A stretch of 64,000 nucleotides of DNA. Source: Volvox africanus. Its lineage: Eukaryota > Chlorophyta > Chlorophyceae > Chlamydomonadales > Volvocaceae. The translations under genes were made by a program, and so were the position numbers. Shown here piece by piece: positions 33,102-45,100 of this stretch. The DNA lies in assembly GCA_030268105.1 (NCBI GenBank), contig BSDZ01000078.1:5503001-5567000 (forward strand), in the 5' to 3' direction. The notes under the pieces are model-generated. The model saw only the letters and a program-made list of their open reading frames with translations, did no database searches and had not been told where the DNA came from. Numbering within the stretch: position 1 is the stretch's first letter; the number at the start of each line of letters is the position of its first letter.

Positions 33102-36100
33102 CTGGCAGAATCATGCCCTCTGCGATCAAGAGGACACCCCGCTGCTTGGAGTGAGGTGACGATGCACGCGTAATGATGTAAGCCACAGATGCTTGTTGTT
33201 GACACCGTGGCAGGCCTCACGGCCACCATGACAATAAGTTTAAAGTTTGCTTGCCGTGACCAATGCCGTCTTTAGCTACTGCATCGTATCAAGCACGCTA
33301 GCTTCCTTTGGTATGCATGTGTGCTAATACGGAACTACCCAGTCTGTGCGCGGCAGGTAGGTACGCAGCGGGCCATGTCAGAAGCTGTTCGGGATAGGTC
33401 TACGGAATAACTGCGTATACGAACAAACTGTCAAAGCACAGCCAACCGCAAGGCCTTCCAGGTTCTCCTTACGTGGTGGGGAGCTGGATGCTCCCCCGTC
33501 GTCAACCTCGGCACCCAGGCCGAAGCCCTCGTCCAGGGGTAGCGGCTGAGCACCGGGGCCTTGGCCGCCGCGCTGAGATCTGCACAGGGCACGGCACCCC
33601 GGGGGAAGAGAGGCCACCGAGAAACTTATTCTGGCGTCCAGGAGAAAGGTACACGGCAACGGTGTACCATCGCCCGTGGCCACTTCGCCTTGCCGGCACT
33701 GCCGGCACTTAAGCGCGTGACCAAAGCAGGTATTAGGCCGCCTATGATAACCGTATGCCACGATTGAAGCCGCCTGAAGTCAACATAAGGAGCCCATACA
33801 TAAAGGCACACCGTAAGGAATAATATGTACAACACGCTCTTACCCTGCCTCCGCGTCAAGGCCGAATAAGCCGTCGCTCGGTCTTCGGGAGCCGCTCGTA
33901 ACACTGCCAGGACCGAAGCGGCTAGCAGCCGGGGCCGGAGACCCTACAGGTAATGGTGGCCGGCCAAAGCTGCCCATCCGAGTCGGCACTGAAAGCCCTG
34001 CTGGAGGCGCTGTCTCGGCGCTCAACCCGTATTCAGACTGGGGCCGACTAGAGATCGCTGAGGACGGTGGTCCATCTGGCGCATGAACGTACGGCGACTG
34101 CTGCCGTAACGGTGCTGGCTGGCGTCCTAAGGGCTGCTGCTGCGGTGGTGGGTAATCGGCGGCCCGTGTATCTGCGTCTAAGCCGAAGTTCCTGTCGTAG
34201 GGCAGCACGCCCAGGTTCGGCGTGGGAACCGGTGGCTGGCGCCCAGCAGTATCTCCAACCAGGCCAAAACCGCCAAAGCCCGAGCCTGGGCGCGGTTGCT
34301 GTTGCGGTTGGCTGTAGCCGTAGCCGTAGCCTGCCCGCTGCTGCTGCTGTGTGCGCTGCTCGGCTACGAGGCCGTATCCTTGGTCTGATGGGGCTCTCAG
34401 GTCACCAGCGCCTGACGGATGGAAGGGAAATAGGGGTGTCATGGAGCGGGGCATGCGGATCGGCCATAGCGTCGTAAAGATGGGCCAGGATTTTTTGTAA
34501 TCAGTACGAGACGTGGCAGACCGTCCATCCCTTCGTGTTGTATAGCGCTACGAAATGTAAGCGATCCTCTGTAGCGGGCCTTACTCGGTTGCAGAGCGGT
34601 AAATGCAACATTAGATAATAAGTGCGGGGTCTGGGAGTGTCTCCCCTACGAAAGGATTAGCATGGCGTTTCCTATCCACGTTGGTAACGGCAAGGATAGG
34701 TAAAAAAGGCGCCTCTCCCTCACTCTCACCCAGTTCGGCTGCTAGGCCATGCATATCAGAAGGTCGCGGCGGGGTAGACGATGGTTGCATATAGCTTGCA
34801 CCCAAACTTAGACCCGGGCGTGTTGGCGTTGTCGTACCTGCGCCCGCGCGGCCGCCACGGACGGGCAACAGCTCCTACGAGGCGGACGAGGTGAGCCCGC
34901 ATTAGCCGAAAGTTGCACATCAGCGCTATGGCAGGGCATTATGATGAGAAATCCCGTAGCTGGAATGAAACAGGGTGAATGGCATAGCCTGGTCGAATAT
35001 TTGGCTTCCACACGCGTGCCATCTCAATGAAAAGGTTGCGGCTGGGGCTGCGGCTGCGGCTGCGGCTGCTCCTTTCAGAGAAAGGAAAATTGCTTAACTA
35101 AACTGCGGCAGGCGCCATGCGGAACCCCACCAATAGGCACGTGTCGCCTAGGTCATTTGCCCCGAGCCTCATTGGCACCCCTCAATCCGAAATCGCGACT
35201 AGCTATGGAGGGAGTGTTAATGTGCGAACCGTTCAACCCTGAAGGGGCACAGTGGTACGAAGCCTGTACGCCGGTTGGCGCACCTGCACGTCGGATGACA
35301 GACCGTAGTCGGGTAACGGACCGCTGTCTTGCAGCTCACTGCTAATGGGCACCCGCGGTGGCGGGGCTGCAAGGGGATGAGGAAGAGAGGAAGCAGAACA
35401 AAGCATTAAGGGCGAACGGTAAGGGCGCAAAGCTTCATAAGGGAAGTGAAGGCCTTCAAGGTAAGCGTGTACACAGTCCGCAGGTCTGCCTGTCCTGCCA
35501 AGCCACCGCCCGACTAATTGACAACCGGTCTGGATATCGTATATCTCCAACTTAATGCGACTTCGGTGTACAGGATATGGTGCAACAGCCACGTTCAACG
35601 TCGTGCACTGTTAGAAGCCGGTACCCCTCGCCGGTACCCTCAGGAGCCTTAGCCCCCTTAGCCCAGACCCTCAGCCACAAGGGCACATACACGCGCCATT
35701 GACCTCAGCCCTCGTACATTTGGGCGGCGCCCCAGGCAGTTGTAGCGGGTTGTGCCAACCCATGCCCAGCACCACGCGGCCAGCAGGTTTGCGCGTGACG
35801 GGGTTTGTGAGCTTGAAAGATCCCTCCACCGGGATGCCGTTCGCGAGGCTGGTCATGGGGATGGATGCCAGACCCACAATGGCGCGCAGCGGATCATCGC
35901 TCTGGGAAAAGGAGGGTCCAGATAGAGCGGCCGGAAACAAAATTAAGGTTCGTCACGTAATGGCTGGCGCTTCAAAGGATCAATGCAAGCGGAGGGAAGA
36001 GTCCGGCTGCCTCCACGAGGCTTTGGCTATGACGGTATGCCGCGCACCATGACCGTGACTAGTCTGGGCTCGGATATCAAGGGCTGGCGTACCTCACCCA

Positions 36101-39100
36101 ACCCCATCCGGCCCCAGCCCCCACCGAAGCTCATGCGCATATGCGCTAAGGTCTAAAACGAAATTTTGCATCCGCACAAACGAAGATTACCCTGTCAAGA
36201 CGTCTGCGCACACCTGCGCGTCGTCAAAGACCACCATGGCCAAGTGGCGGCTGCGCAGGTCAACTTCCAGCTCCGGAGTGCGGGCGATGGGCCACACGGC
36301 TTCGTCGTTGAAGACGGGGTTGGTGCCCGCAAGAGTGCGTGTGTCGTGGTAGTCGCGAGTTCCCGGGAACCTGTAAGGAATGATGGAAATCCCCAGGGAT
36401 ACGTTTTGATCGCACGTTCATGACGGGGGTTGCCGTAGTAGCGATTGTGGCTCTTCGAAGACGAGTAGCTAAGCGTAGCTGTGGGCATCTATAAATTACT
36501 TTCGTGAATGATATATGACGAGAAGTTAACTGCGCTGCATTTGGCGTACGTAGGTTGCTAACATTCGCTGAGTATAAAGAGTTTGATTGTCGCTGGCCCT
36601 CTCGCCAGCAGCGGATGATGCGGCGAGTGTGGGCGCCGCTATGGGCGCGGTGTTGCGTGTCGCACTTACTTATAGTGCACATAGGGCTTGATTGTGAGCG
36701 CCGTGCCTCCAGCTGGTATGAGCTGTTCGCAGCGTTCGATAATGACCTTGATGCATGAGTTGTTGCCGGGCTGGGTGAGCGCCTGTGGGCACAAGAGGAA
36801 CAGGGGCAGGCAGGTCGATCGAGGTGGTATGGGTACGTGCGCCGTATAAGTGGCCACACACCCAAGAGACCACCGCCCAAGAATTGCAGCACCGCTGATA
36901 TAACGGGTGGGTTGTATAAGACGGAATGCGACAAGCCTGATACGGTGTGTTCTACTACTCGCTCTCCTTCCGCATGCTTCCAGGCTTGTGCACTATACAG
37001 TTACATAAAATTTCCAGGTGGACAATGACGCATTCGTGGTTGTGTAGATGGGACCCTGGCATCTTCACTGGATTCGCAACATTCACATCCCACTGTGCTC
37101 ACCAGCTGCACGGCTTGGGTGGCGGGGTCGCGTTCGTCGGGGTCGGATGCCCGCTTGGTGCGGGTCTGCAGCCGGAACTCCTTGAGCAGTGAGTCCAGGG
37201 GTCGGCGGAAGCAGTACCCGTATCGCACGCGTCCCAGACGCTTGCCATCGGCACCGAAGACATCGGCGTAGTGGTACGCGCGGTTGTAGCCCAGGGCTGT
37301 GTAAACATGGGTCAGGGGAATTTCACGATCAGGAGCCTCGCCGTGTTGCATACAGTGTGGCGGGAATTAGGTGAAGGTAAGCAAGACTTCCAAACATCAG
37401 TGCCGATCTCGTAGACTTATACGGTCTGTCGCCTAGTGGAGCCTTGAGTCCGGTTTTCTATTGGGTTTCGGAAAAGCTTGAAGAAGGCTGCCTGTGAGTG
37501 AAACCACGCTCCTGCGAAACCCACACGTTACTCGCCCACACGCTCAGCCTTGTCCAAAACTCACCTGCCCCGATCTCCAAATCCTCTAGGACCTGCAGCA
37601 TGGAACGGTACGGCAGTAAATTTAAAATATGAAACTCAGAAACTTGAGGTTTTACATAGACACTGGCGACAAAATTGATACGGTGAGGTAACCTGTCATG
37701 TATGCACGCGAAGAATCATCCCCTTTAGCCTGGGTCCTCGGGCCCCAAGCCGGGTTTGCCGGATACCGTGTCGGTTACCATGGATCTGGAACGCAACCTG
37801 CCGCCATGCAGTCAACTGTTAAGCGAAAACAAGGGCGGTTTGCCGTCCGCCAAGCTCCGATGTGCAAGTCGTTCTGAAATGCTCCGCTGTGTTTTCCAAA
37901 TCCCTGTGGCTTTATGGCTTTATGGCTCCTTTACAGAACCCATCCTTTGCGACAACAATCACCCTCGCCGCATACCTGCCGCAGCGGGAGCCGGGCCATA
38001 CCCAACACATCGTAGTCATAGCCACGCGCGCGGCACAGCTCCAGCACCAGAACGTGCGTGTCCATATACTCGATCAGGAACGGATCGTTGTCGATCACAT
38101 ACTGGATAATGGTGTTGAAGGAGGGGCTATTTGAGGGCACGATGGGGGTTGCCTGCGTCTCGTGCATGAAGAAGTCGAAGGTGAAGAATACGGAGGGGTC
38201 CTTGCCCAGCGCCTCCTCCTACAGTGCAGGCGGACAAGGGGTCATTCGTTAATCAGAGTCAATGTTCTTTATTTGTAAAGCGGCTGGCAGAGTCGTTTGC
38301 GCAAGCAGAACGCTCGCACTCCGCCAATGCGGTCAGGGACAGGTCCTTGGCACCCAAGCGGGGGGAAATCGTCGTGCCACTTCATTCTCCCGATATGGAA
38401 ATGGACGCATTTCCAAGACATAGCAAGGCTACATGTGCCCGAGTGCTTAGGTCATTCACAACTGATCGATTTGGGACCAACTTTTGCCAATGGTGCCATC
38501 CAGCAGGGAAAGCTGTGCTATGCGCAGCTTCGCTTGGTTTGGGCACAACTCGTACCATGAAGGCAATATGCGCAGAGGGGAGTAACGAATGAAGCATTCG
38601 TTGCTGTCACCGCAACGAGGAACCGCCGCGACGCATGGCAGCATGGAAGAGCTGGACATCATGACCAAGTACGCGTACGATAACACACTTACGTAAATTT
38701 GAGCCTCAGTGATGTGCAGTTCAAAAATATTTTGATCCTCGCCGATCTCACTGAAGTCGTCCGTGTCAGACCGCAGAGAGTCGCGGAGTCCGTCGGCGCC
38801 ACCACGTCGGCTGGACCTTAGCGCGCGGTTGATGCCACTGTAGGCTCCGCGCAGCTGCAATTCCAGCTTGCGAATCTTCTCGTCGCGCCTCTCGAGCTCG
38901 CGCTGCAACATAATTTGTGGGTAATAACCCGGGAAGGTGTATTCACGTGAACGTATGCTTCGTGGGTGAAGCTGGGATAGTACGCACGGGCGATGTGCAG
39001 GTTCTTTGCCATGAACATGTATGGGAAAATATCACAGCGGGCCTGAACCCTGCCTAGCTAGTATTTACAAAGTTTCGTGATCCCCCACTGGTGCATCCTC

Positions 39101-42100
39101 GTATCCTACACGTTGAGCCCACCAACCTCCAGTTTACGCAGATCGGCCTGCAGTTCCCGTTTAATCCGCTCCATCTCGCGGTGAGCTTCTTCCAGCGCGG
39201 CCTTGGCCTCCATAGTTATCGCGGACTCTGTCTCCAGCACCTGCACGCCGCGGAATATGTTACATTATTCAAGGAGTCATCGGGCTGACATAGAAGGATG
39301 AGCACCACCTTAGCACAGATGTAACAGAACACAGGGAAAAACAGGGAAAGTGGCGAGAGGCGAAAAATCAGGGAACGCGCTTCAACATCATCCACGGACA
39401 CACACGTCAGGTTAGCTTGAAACGACATTCAATGAAACGCCCAGGGACTGTCTTGCCTATTATTACCCCGGTGTTGTCTAAATTCAAGAGAACAATTCAG
39501 AATTTAGTGGTACGTACATCACGCAGGCTGGATGCATGGAAGCGGAATAACGTTTTTCATCCCCTGGGAGATACCTTGTGCAGCTTCTTGATCTCGCCCT
39601 GGTCCAGCCGCCAGACGTCCCGCAGCTGCATTAACTCACGCCGCAGTTCCTCAGGCGTCTTGTCCGTGTCGGGCCGCTTGTCGCTGCCAAACAGCAGGTC
39701 TATGCGCAGGGTTTAAGACAATATATGCAGCTCCATGTCAACCGATGTGATGTATGGCGCTGCCGAAAGAAATTAAAACTGGTAATGATCATGGCAATTA
39801 CGGCCATATAGACAGGCACTGTCTGTTAAAAAGCGTGGCCAGGGCGCCGGGTAAGCAGTATGCGGGGTTCCGCGAACTATCACAAAGCAGAATCCACCAG
39901 TTACGGCGATTGCTTGCACATGTGGCCAGTGGCCTCCGTGTCGCATATCGTGACAGGCCCTGGATCCCACCCAAGCGCCTCACCGTCGTCCTCCAGGAGC
40001 AGGTCTTCATTCGCGCTGTTGGGCAATCCCGTCCTGCATTATAAGACCCACAATTTGTATTCATCGTGGCGTAATTTAAGATGAGACTCGGGAGCGATGA
40101 AGACTAGGAGCACATTACTTGACAGCGCTACTCTTTGCACACTGCCTGACGATTCTTAGTTAGGGCAGCAGCTGCACTCAGGTGCTGTTCGCACGACGAT
40201 ATGGGCATCTGCGTTGAGCTCCATGCAGGGCAGCGACTGGCATGTCCCACTGAATTCCAAAACCGGTACCTGCTGCAAGTTTTAATCGCAGGCATGTGGC
40301 TCTAGATGAATCATTCCAAGTCCGTTTGGGAAAGGCGAAAGATTTCCTACCCCATCGCCCGGGGCCGGTCCCCTACATGCTCATTATCCGCATCATACCG
40401 CCCGTACCGCATGTAAACCGCCAGCTTATCTCGCGCCGCCTGCAGCTCTAGCATCAAAGAGGCGATACGCTTCTTGAGCGTGTCACTTTCGTCCTGCATA
40501 GTGCGGTAGGACTGGAGATTCATACCATCCAGCAATGCCCGCACATGGCTGAGCTCCAAGCGGACCTTTCCGGGAAAGGGAGGGCGGGGACACATGGGTG
40601 GTGGGGGACATGTTAATAACTTGGGAGATGACAAAGTACCGCATGTGCAAATATGTGTGGTCGCCCTCGCACGGTCGTGTCGAACTGGAAATAATGAGGG
40701 CATCAGTGAGCTCCGAGCCGTATGACTGCCTTCACTTAAACAGGTCACCATACCTTGACTGCTTCGGGGGAGCCGTGCCCTGGCGCCCCCGCACGGGTTC
40801 GTTCACACGTCCAACTGGAGGCAGCTGCCTCTTACCTCGGCCTCTTTCTGCTGCGCAGTGGCCTTCTCACGTTTCACCGCAAACAACTCCTCGCGCAGAG
40901 CCCTAACTTCTGCCAGTGCCTCTCCAGGGGCGTTAAGTGCCTTCTGCTGCAACGCCAGATACTCCCGCTCAAGCTTGACACGCTCGCCCCTGGTAACAGT
41001 AATCACAACAAACGCGGCAAAGCACATCGTTACGACCAGAAAAGCAGATAAAAGCATCGTTATGCTTGGCAGCATCGTTATGCAGGCGCACCCAGGTGCG
41101 TTTCGGATGCTGCTTTCGGAAGGACCATTGGTGCGGCAGGCACACCCGACATCCGGAGTAAGCACTGTGCAGGACAATCATGCCCGTCCTGTCCCACGCC
41201 GCGGTCTTCTCCTCACTTTTCATGCGTCAGCCGGGACTCCAGATCCCCCAGCCGCATCAGCTCCATATTTAGCCGCGTAATTTCATCCTCCAGCCTGCAA
41301 AGGGGCCCGCGCAATAAATGCTTCACAGCAAAGAATAGCCCTCGAGGACCTAGCCGGATATGAAAAACCGTTTTTCACAATTCAGCGCCGATAAACCTTA
41401 GCCTCACGATACGCCGATTTGCTCATTCACGCAATTGGTGCTTTGCCTTCCAATGCTTTAATGTAGCCCCACAACTTCGGTTTTCAAGGCTTTCCTTGTC
41501 TCCCAACCCCGCGTCATCTGAACGCCTCCCAAATCCAGCCGGTGGCGCACTTGAAACGCTTGCGATGCTCTTCATGCAGCAGCTTATGCGTCTCGTCCAG
41601 CTGCGCCTGCATGCGTGCATACATCAGACGAATGTTGTCCAACTCGCCCTTGTGCTCCATGAACCTGTGGCCGACGCGAAACCCCAACGGTGCAGTGGCA
41701 CACGCACCAGGAATTTAGTTTGGGGGCACCTGCAAACCGGAATTGAATCGGAGCGACTATGATGCACGATATGCCTAAGCTGGTGGAACGACGGGTATGA
41801 GGTTGCAGGGCTCCCAGGGCCTTAGCAGGAGAAAATGTGGGCGGGAAAACCCATGACTGGGAGGCATAGAATACGTGACACTTATAAGTACCTCTTCTTA
41901 AACGTGGACGCGATCTCCCAGGCCTTCTGTAGCTGCTCGTCTCCGGCAGCCCCCTCCATGTTGCCCAATAAATCAATCCGCATGAAGTCGCGCTCCAGAT
42001 CCTCGATGCGGGCTTTATACAGTGCCACGTCACGTTGTAGCTCCTCAAGCTGCAAAACGCAGAGATAGACAATGATGACGCATACGGGGCGTTCGCCATA

Positions 42101-45100
42101 GTATTGCATTTTGAAAAGTGCGGCGACACCAACAAATAGGGAGTGCTGATCGCTGACAAATACTGCGAGTTTCACGTAATATCCCGCTGAGCTGAGACCG
42201 TCCTTGCCACAGTATGGTAGCACCTCTGTCCCGCTGTGGAACTGTACCTCACCTTCTTGTTACCATCTTCCAGGTCGACATTGCGGCGGTTCGCATCACG
42301 AAGCTCAGCCTGAAGCAGATGGCAGGGCGCATACAGGGTGGACGCCTTGAGCCACAAAAATCGATGCCTGTTCATGCGTCATCGTGTACGTTGGATTTGA
42401 AAAAAAGAATGGCATCTGACAGGCCCTTCACAACGCTCATCCCCCGCTGCTGCGGTCCAATTTCGTATCGTGATTGGCCGGCGCTTGAAATTCAATGTGA
42501 TACATATCGGCACGTACGCACCTGCACACATTACGATGGGCCCTGGCTACAAGGTGGCGTGGCCAAGACGAAACTCGCGGTGGATAGTCACCCACCATCA
42601 CCGGCCTCACCTCGAGCTGTGTAACTCGCTCGCGCATAAATGCCTCCTTAATGCCACCGCCGCCTGTGGAGCGCACGCTAGGCCGCAAGCCATGTGCCGA
42701 TGAAATGGTGCCGCCACGCAGCTTGGTGGGGGACACGGTCCTGTGAAGGAAGGGGAATGCAGAGGGGCCCCGCTGAATCGATGTGGGCGCAGCCGGAACG
42801 CGTTCCCGTCGTCTCATGTCTCTAAACCCGGCTTTGACTAGGAACACGTTGGTGGGGTTTTGTGAAATTGCCAGGTTCAAGTAAACCCCAGCGATGCATC
42901 CCTCCTTTAGATATTGCATAACCGCAGCTATGATGTGTGCCAATAAACCCCCCCGTGGGCATGTGGGCGCCTACCGCGGTGGCGACCTGAGTGGAGACGA
43001 GGTTCGCATGACACCACCAAGCCCGGGCCCCACACGGAAGATTCGGACGAGCTCCATGACCTGGTACAGCTCATCAAAGGTGACACGGCTATCGCCCACC
43101 ACGTCCCACTGCTGCAACTTGGCCAGTAGGTAGCGAACCTCCTTCTGATACATGTCTGCCATAAACAGCCGAAGGAAAGGGGTAGACATCAAGGAATTAC
43201 TATTCCAGGTTACCGCGCCCATGAATGAGATGAATGAGATGACTTGAGCAACTTACACGGACTTCGGCCACTTCCCTTCCACACGCGGGCCCTGTGCTCA
43301 TTTTCTGAAAGTACGTGCGCAAATAGGCCTAGGCCAAACCAGTTGCGGGCCCGTGTCGAGACCGAGCTCCCGCCACCGAGGAAACGCAGGCTTAGGACAA
43401 CGGTATCATGGTATCATGGCAGCTGGGGCCGGTTCAGAAGAAGGTAGCCAGATTGATCCAAAGCTCAAGGGTTGAGCATGGAAGGAGCTTAAATCCACTA
43501 CGAATAAAACCCATCTTGTGTGCCAACTTTCCGAGTCCTGACGAGAAGGCCCTCTGCTGTACTAAATTGAAGACAGTGAGAAGCTGAACGGTCTGCCAGG
43601 CGCACTTCCATCTGCTCACCGTTTAAGAAGGGGCGTACTAGGCGCACAATGTCCATGTGGGTCAGGCAGCCGTCCTTGTCCGTGTCAAGCTCGTCAAATG
43701 AGTCCTTGACCGCCTACGACGGACGAGCAGCAGCGGCAGGTGGCAATGACGATGGTGGTGCTCGAACTTCCGGCAGACCAGTATGTCCCAGGTGCACTCA
43801 TTCTTTTTGCCCACGCTGGTATAGATGCAGTTTTGCACCGGGGTATCACCACACTGTATGGAAACCTCTTGGCCCGCTCCGCACCTGTTTGTTCACACGG
43901 AGTACCTCACGAATGCGGTCCAGCGCGTCGTTGACCTCAATGTTCTTACCCAGCTTAGCAGCCGTGCCTGCCATGCGCAGACATGGCCATTGGGGAACAG
44001 GTAAGCGTCTACTTACAGAAGCCAACAACGCAACGCACGCATTGTTGCCCGGGACTGCGGTGAACCCGAGCCAGCCAGTCCTCAAGCCGCCATTATACTC
44101 ATGGAAGCTGTCTACAACGTATCAGGACTCCACACCTACTTACGGGCCGCGTACGCTTCCTTAATGCATTCCAGCATTTCCTCAAGCGTAATAAGGCCGT
44201 CGCCATCAACATCGAGCATCGTTCGCAGCTCCTCCACTTGGCTGCGGGGCTCGCAGGGATGGGGGCGGTGGTAAACTGGTTCCGATTTCAGTGGTTCGAA
44301 AATAAAGGTGATGCCGTACACCGAGACAACGGTTTTGATGGAACCGCATCCGACAGTGCGCACCATTTGCGACCAAGGTGTTTTCGCCCTGCAGAGCTGT
44401 CTTTCTTGTTCCACGACATGCGGCACATCCTACAGCCCCTTGCACGGCGGGATACCTTCATAAAGTTACGATCCGTTTATCTCCACGCACCTGGGGTTCA
44501 GATCAGGCATGAGTGTCTGCAGCATCCTGGCCAGCTCGCGGCGATCCAGCTGGCCGCTGTTGTCGAGATCGAATTGAGCAAATACTTCCTGAAACATGGA
44601 AAAGTTGCCAGGGTGGTGGACGGACAGCCCTCGAATGTTGTGGCCAGAAATCTGGTTGTGGGTACAAAACTTAAAGGACGGCAAGGCCACGATGCCAACC
44701 ACGCCGCGATTAAAAGAGCACACACCTCCTCACTTCGGACACCCATTTCGCTATGGCTGAACATGGCTAGCACGAACGCAAGAACCTTAGTGAGGTGAGG
44801 GGACAGCCGGGGCCAGGCCAAACGCCTAACGCATTGTACGGGGACACCTAGACGGGAAGCAGTATGCAAATGCGAAAGGTAACCACGCACGTCCGATCAC
44901 CACCTGCCTGCAAGCGCGCGGCGTTATTGGTAAGGAAGGCGTCCAGAGTGGCCAGGAAGCGCTCCATGCTGTTATGAATGCCCATTTTGATCTCCATGTT
45001 GGTGCGCATCCCTGTCGGAGGAGAGCGGACAATGCAGGTCCAGTCGGAGACGCTCCTTGTTACGCATTACCTTTCGATTTGGTCTAACGGCTTTTCATTC

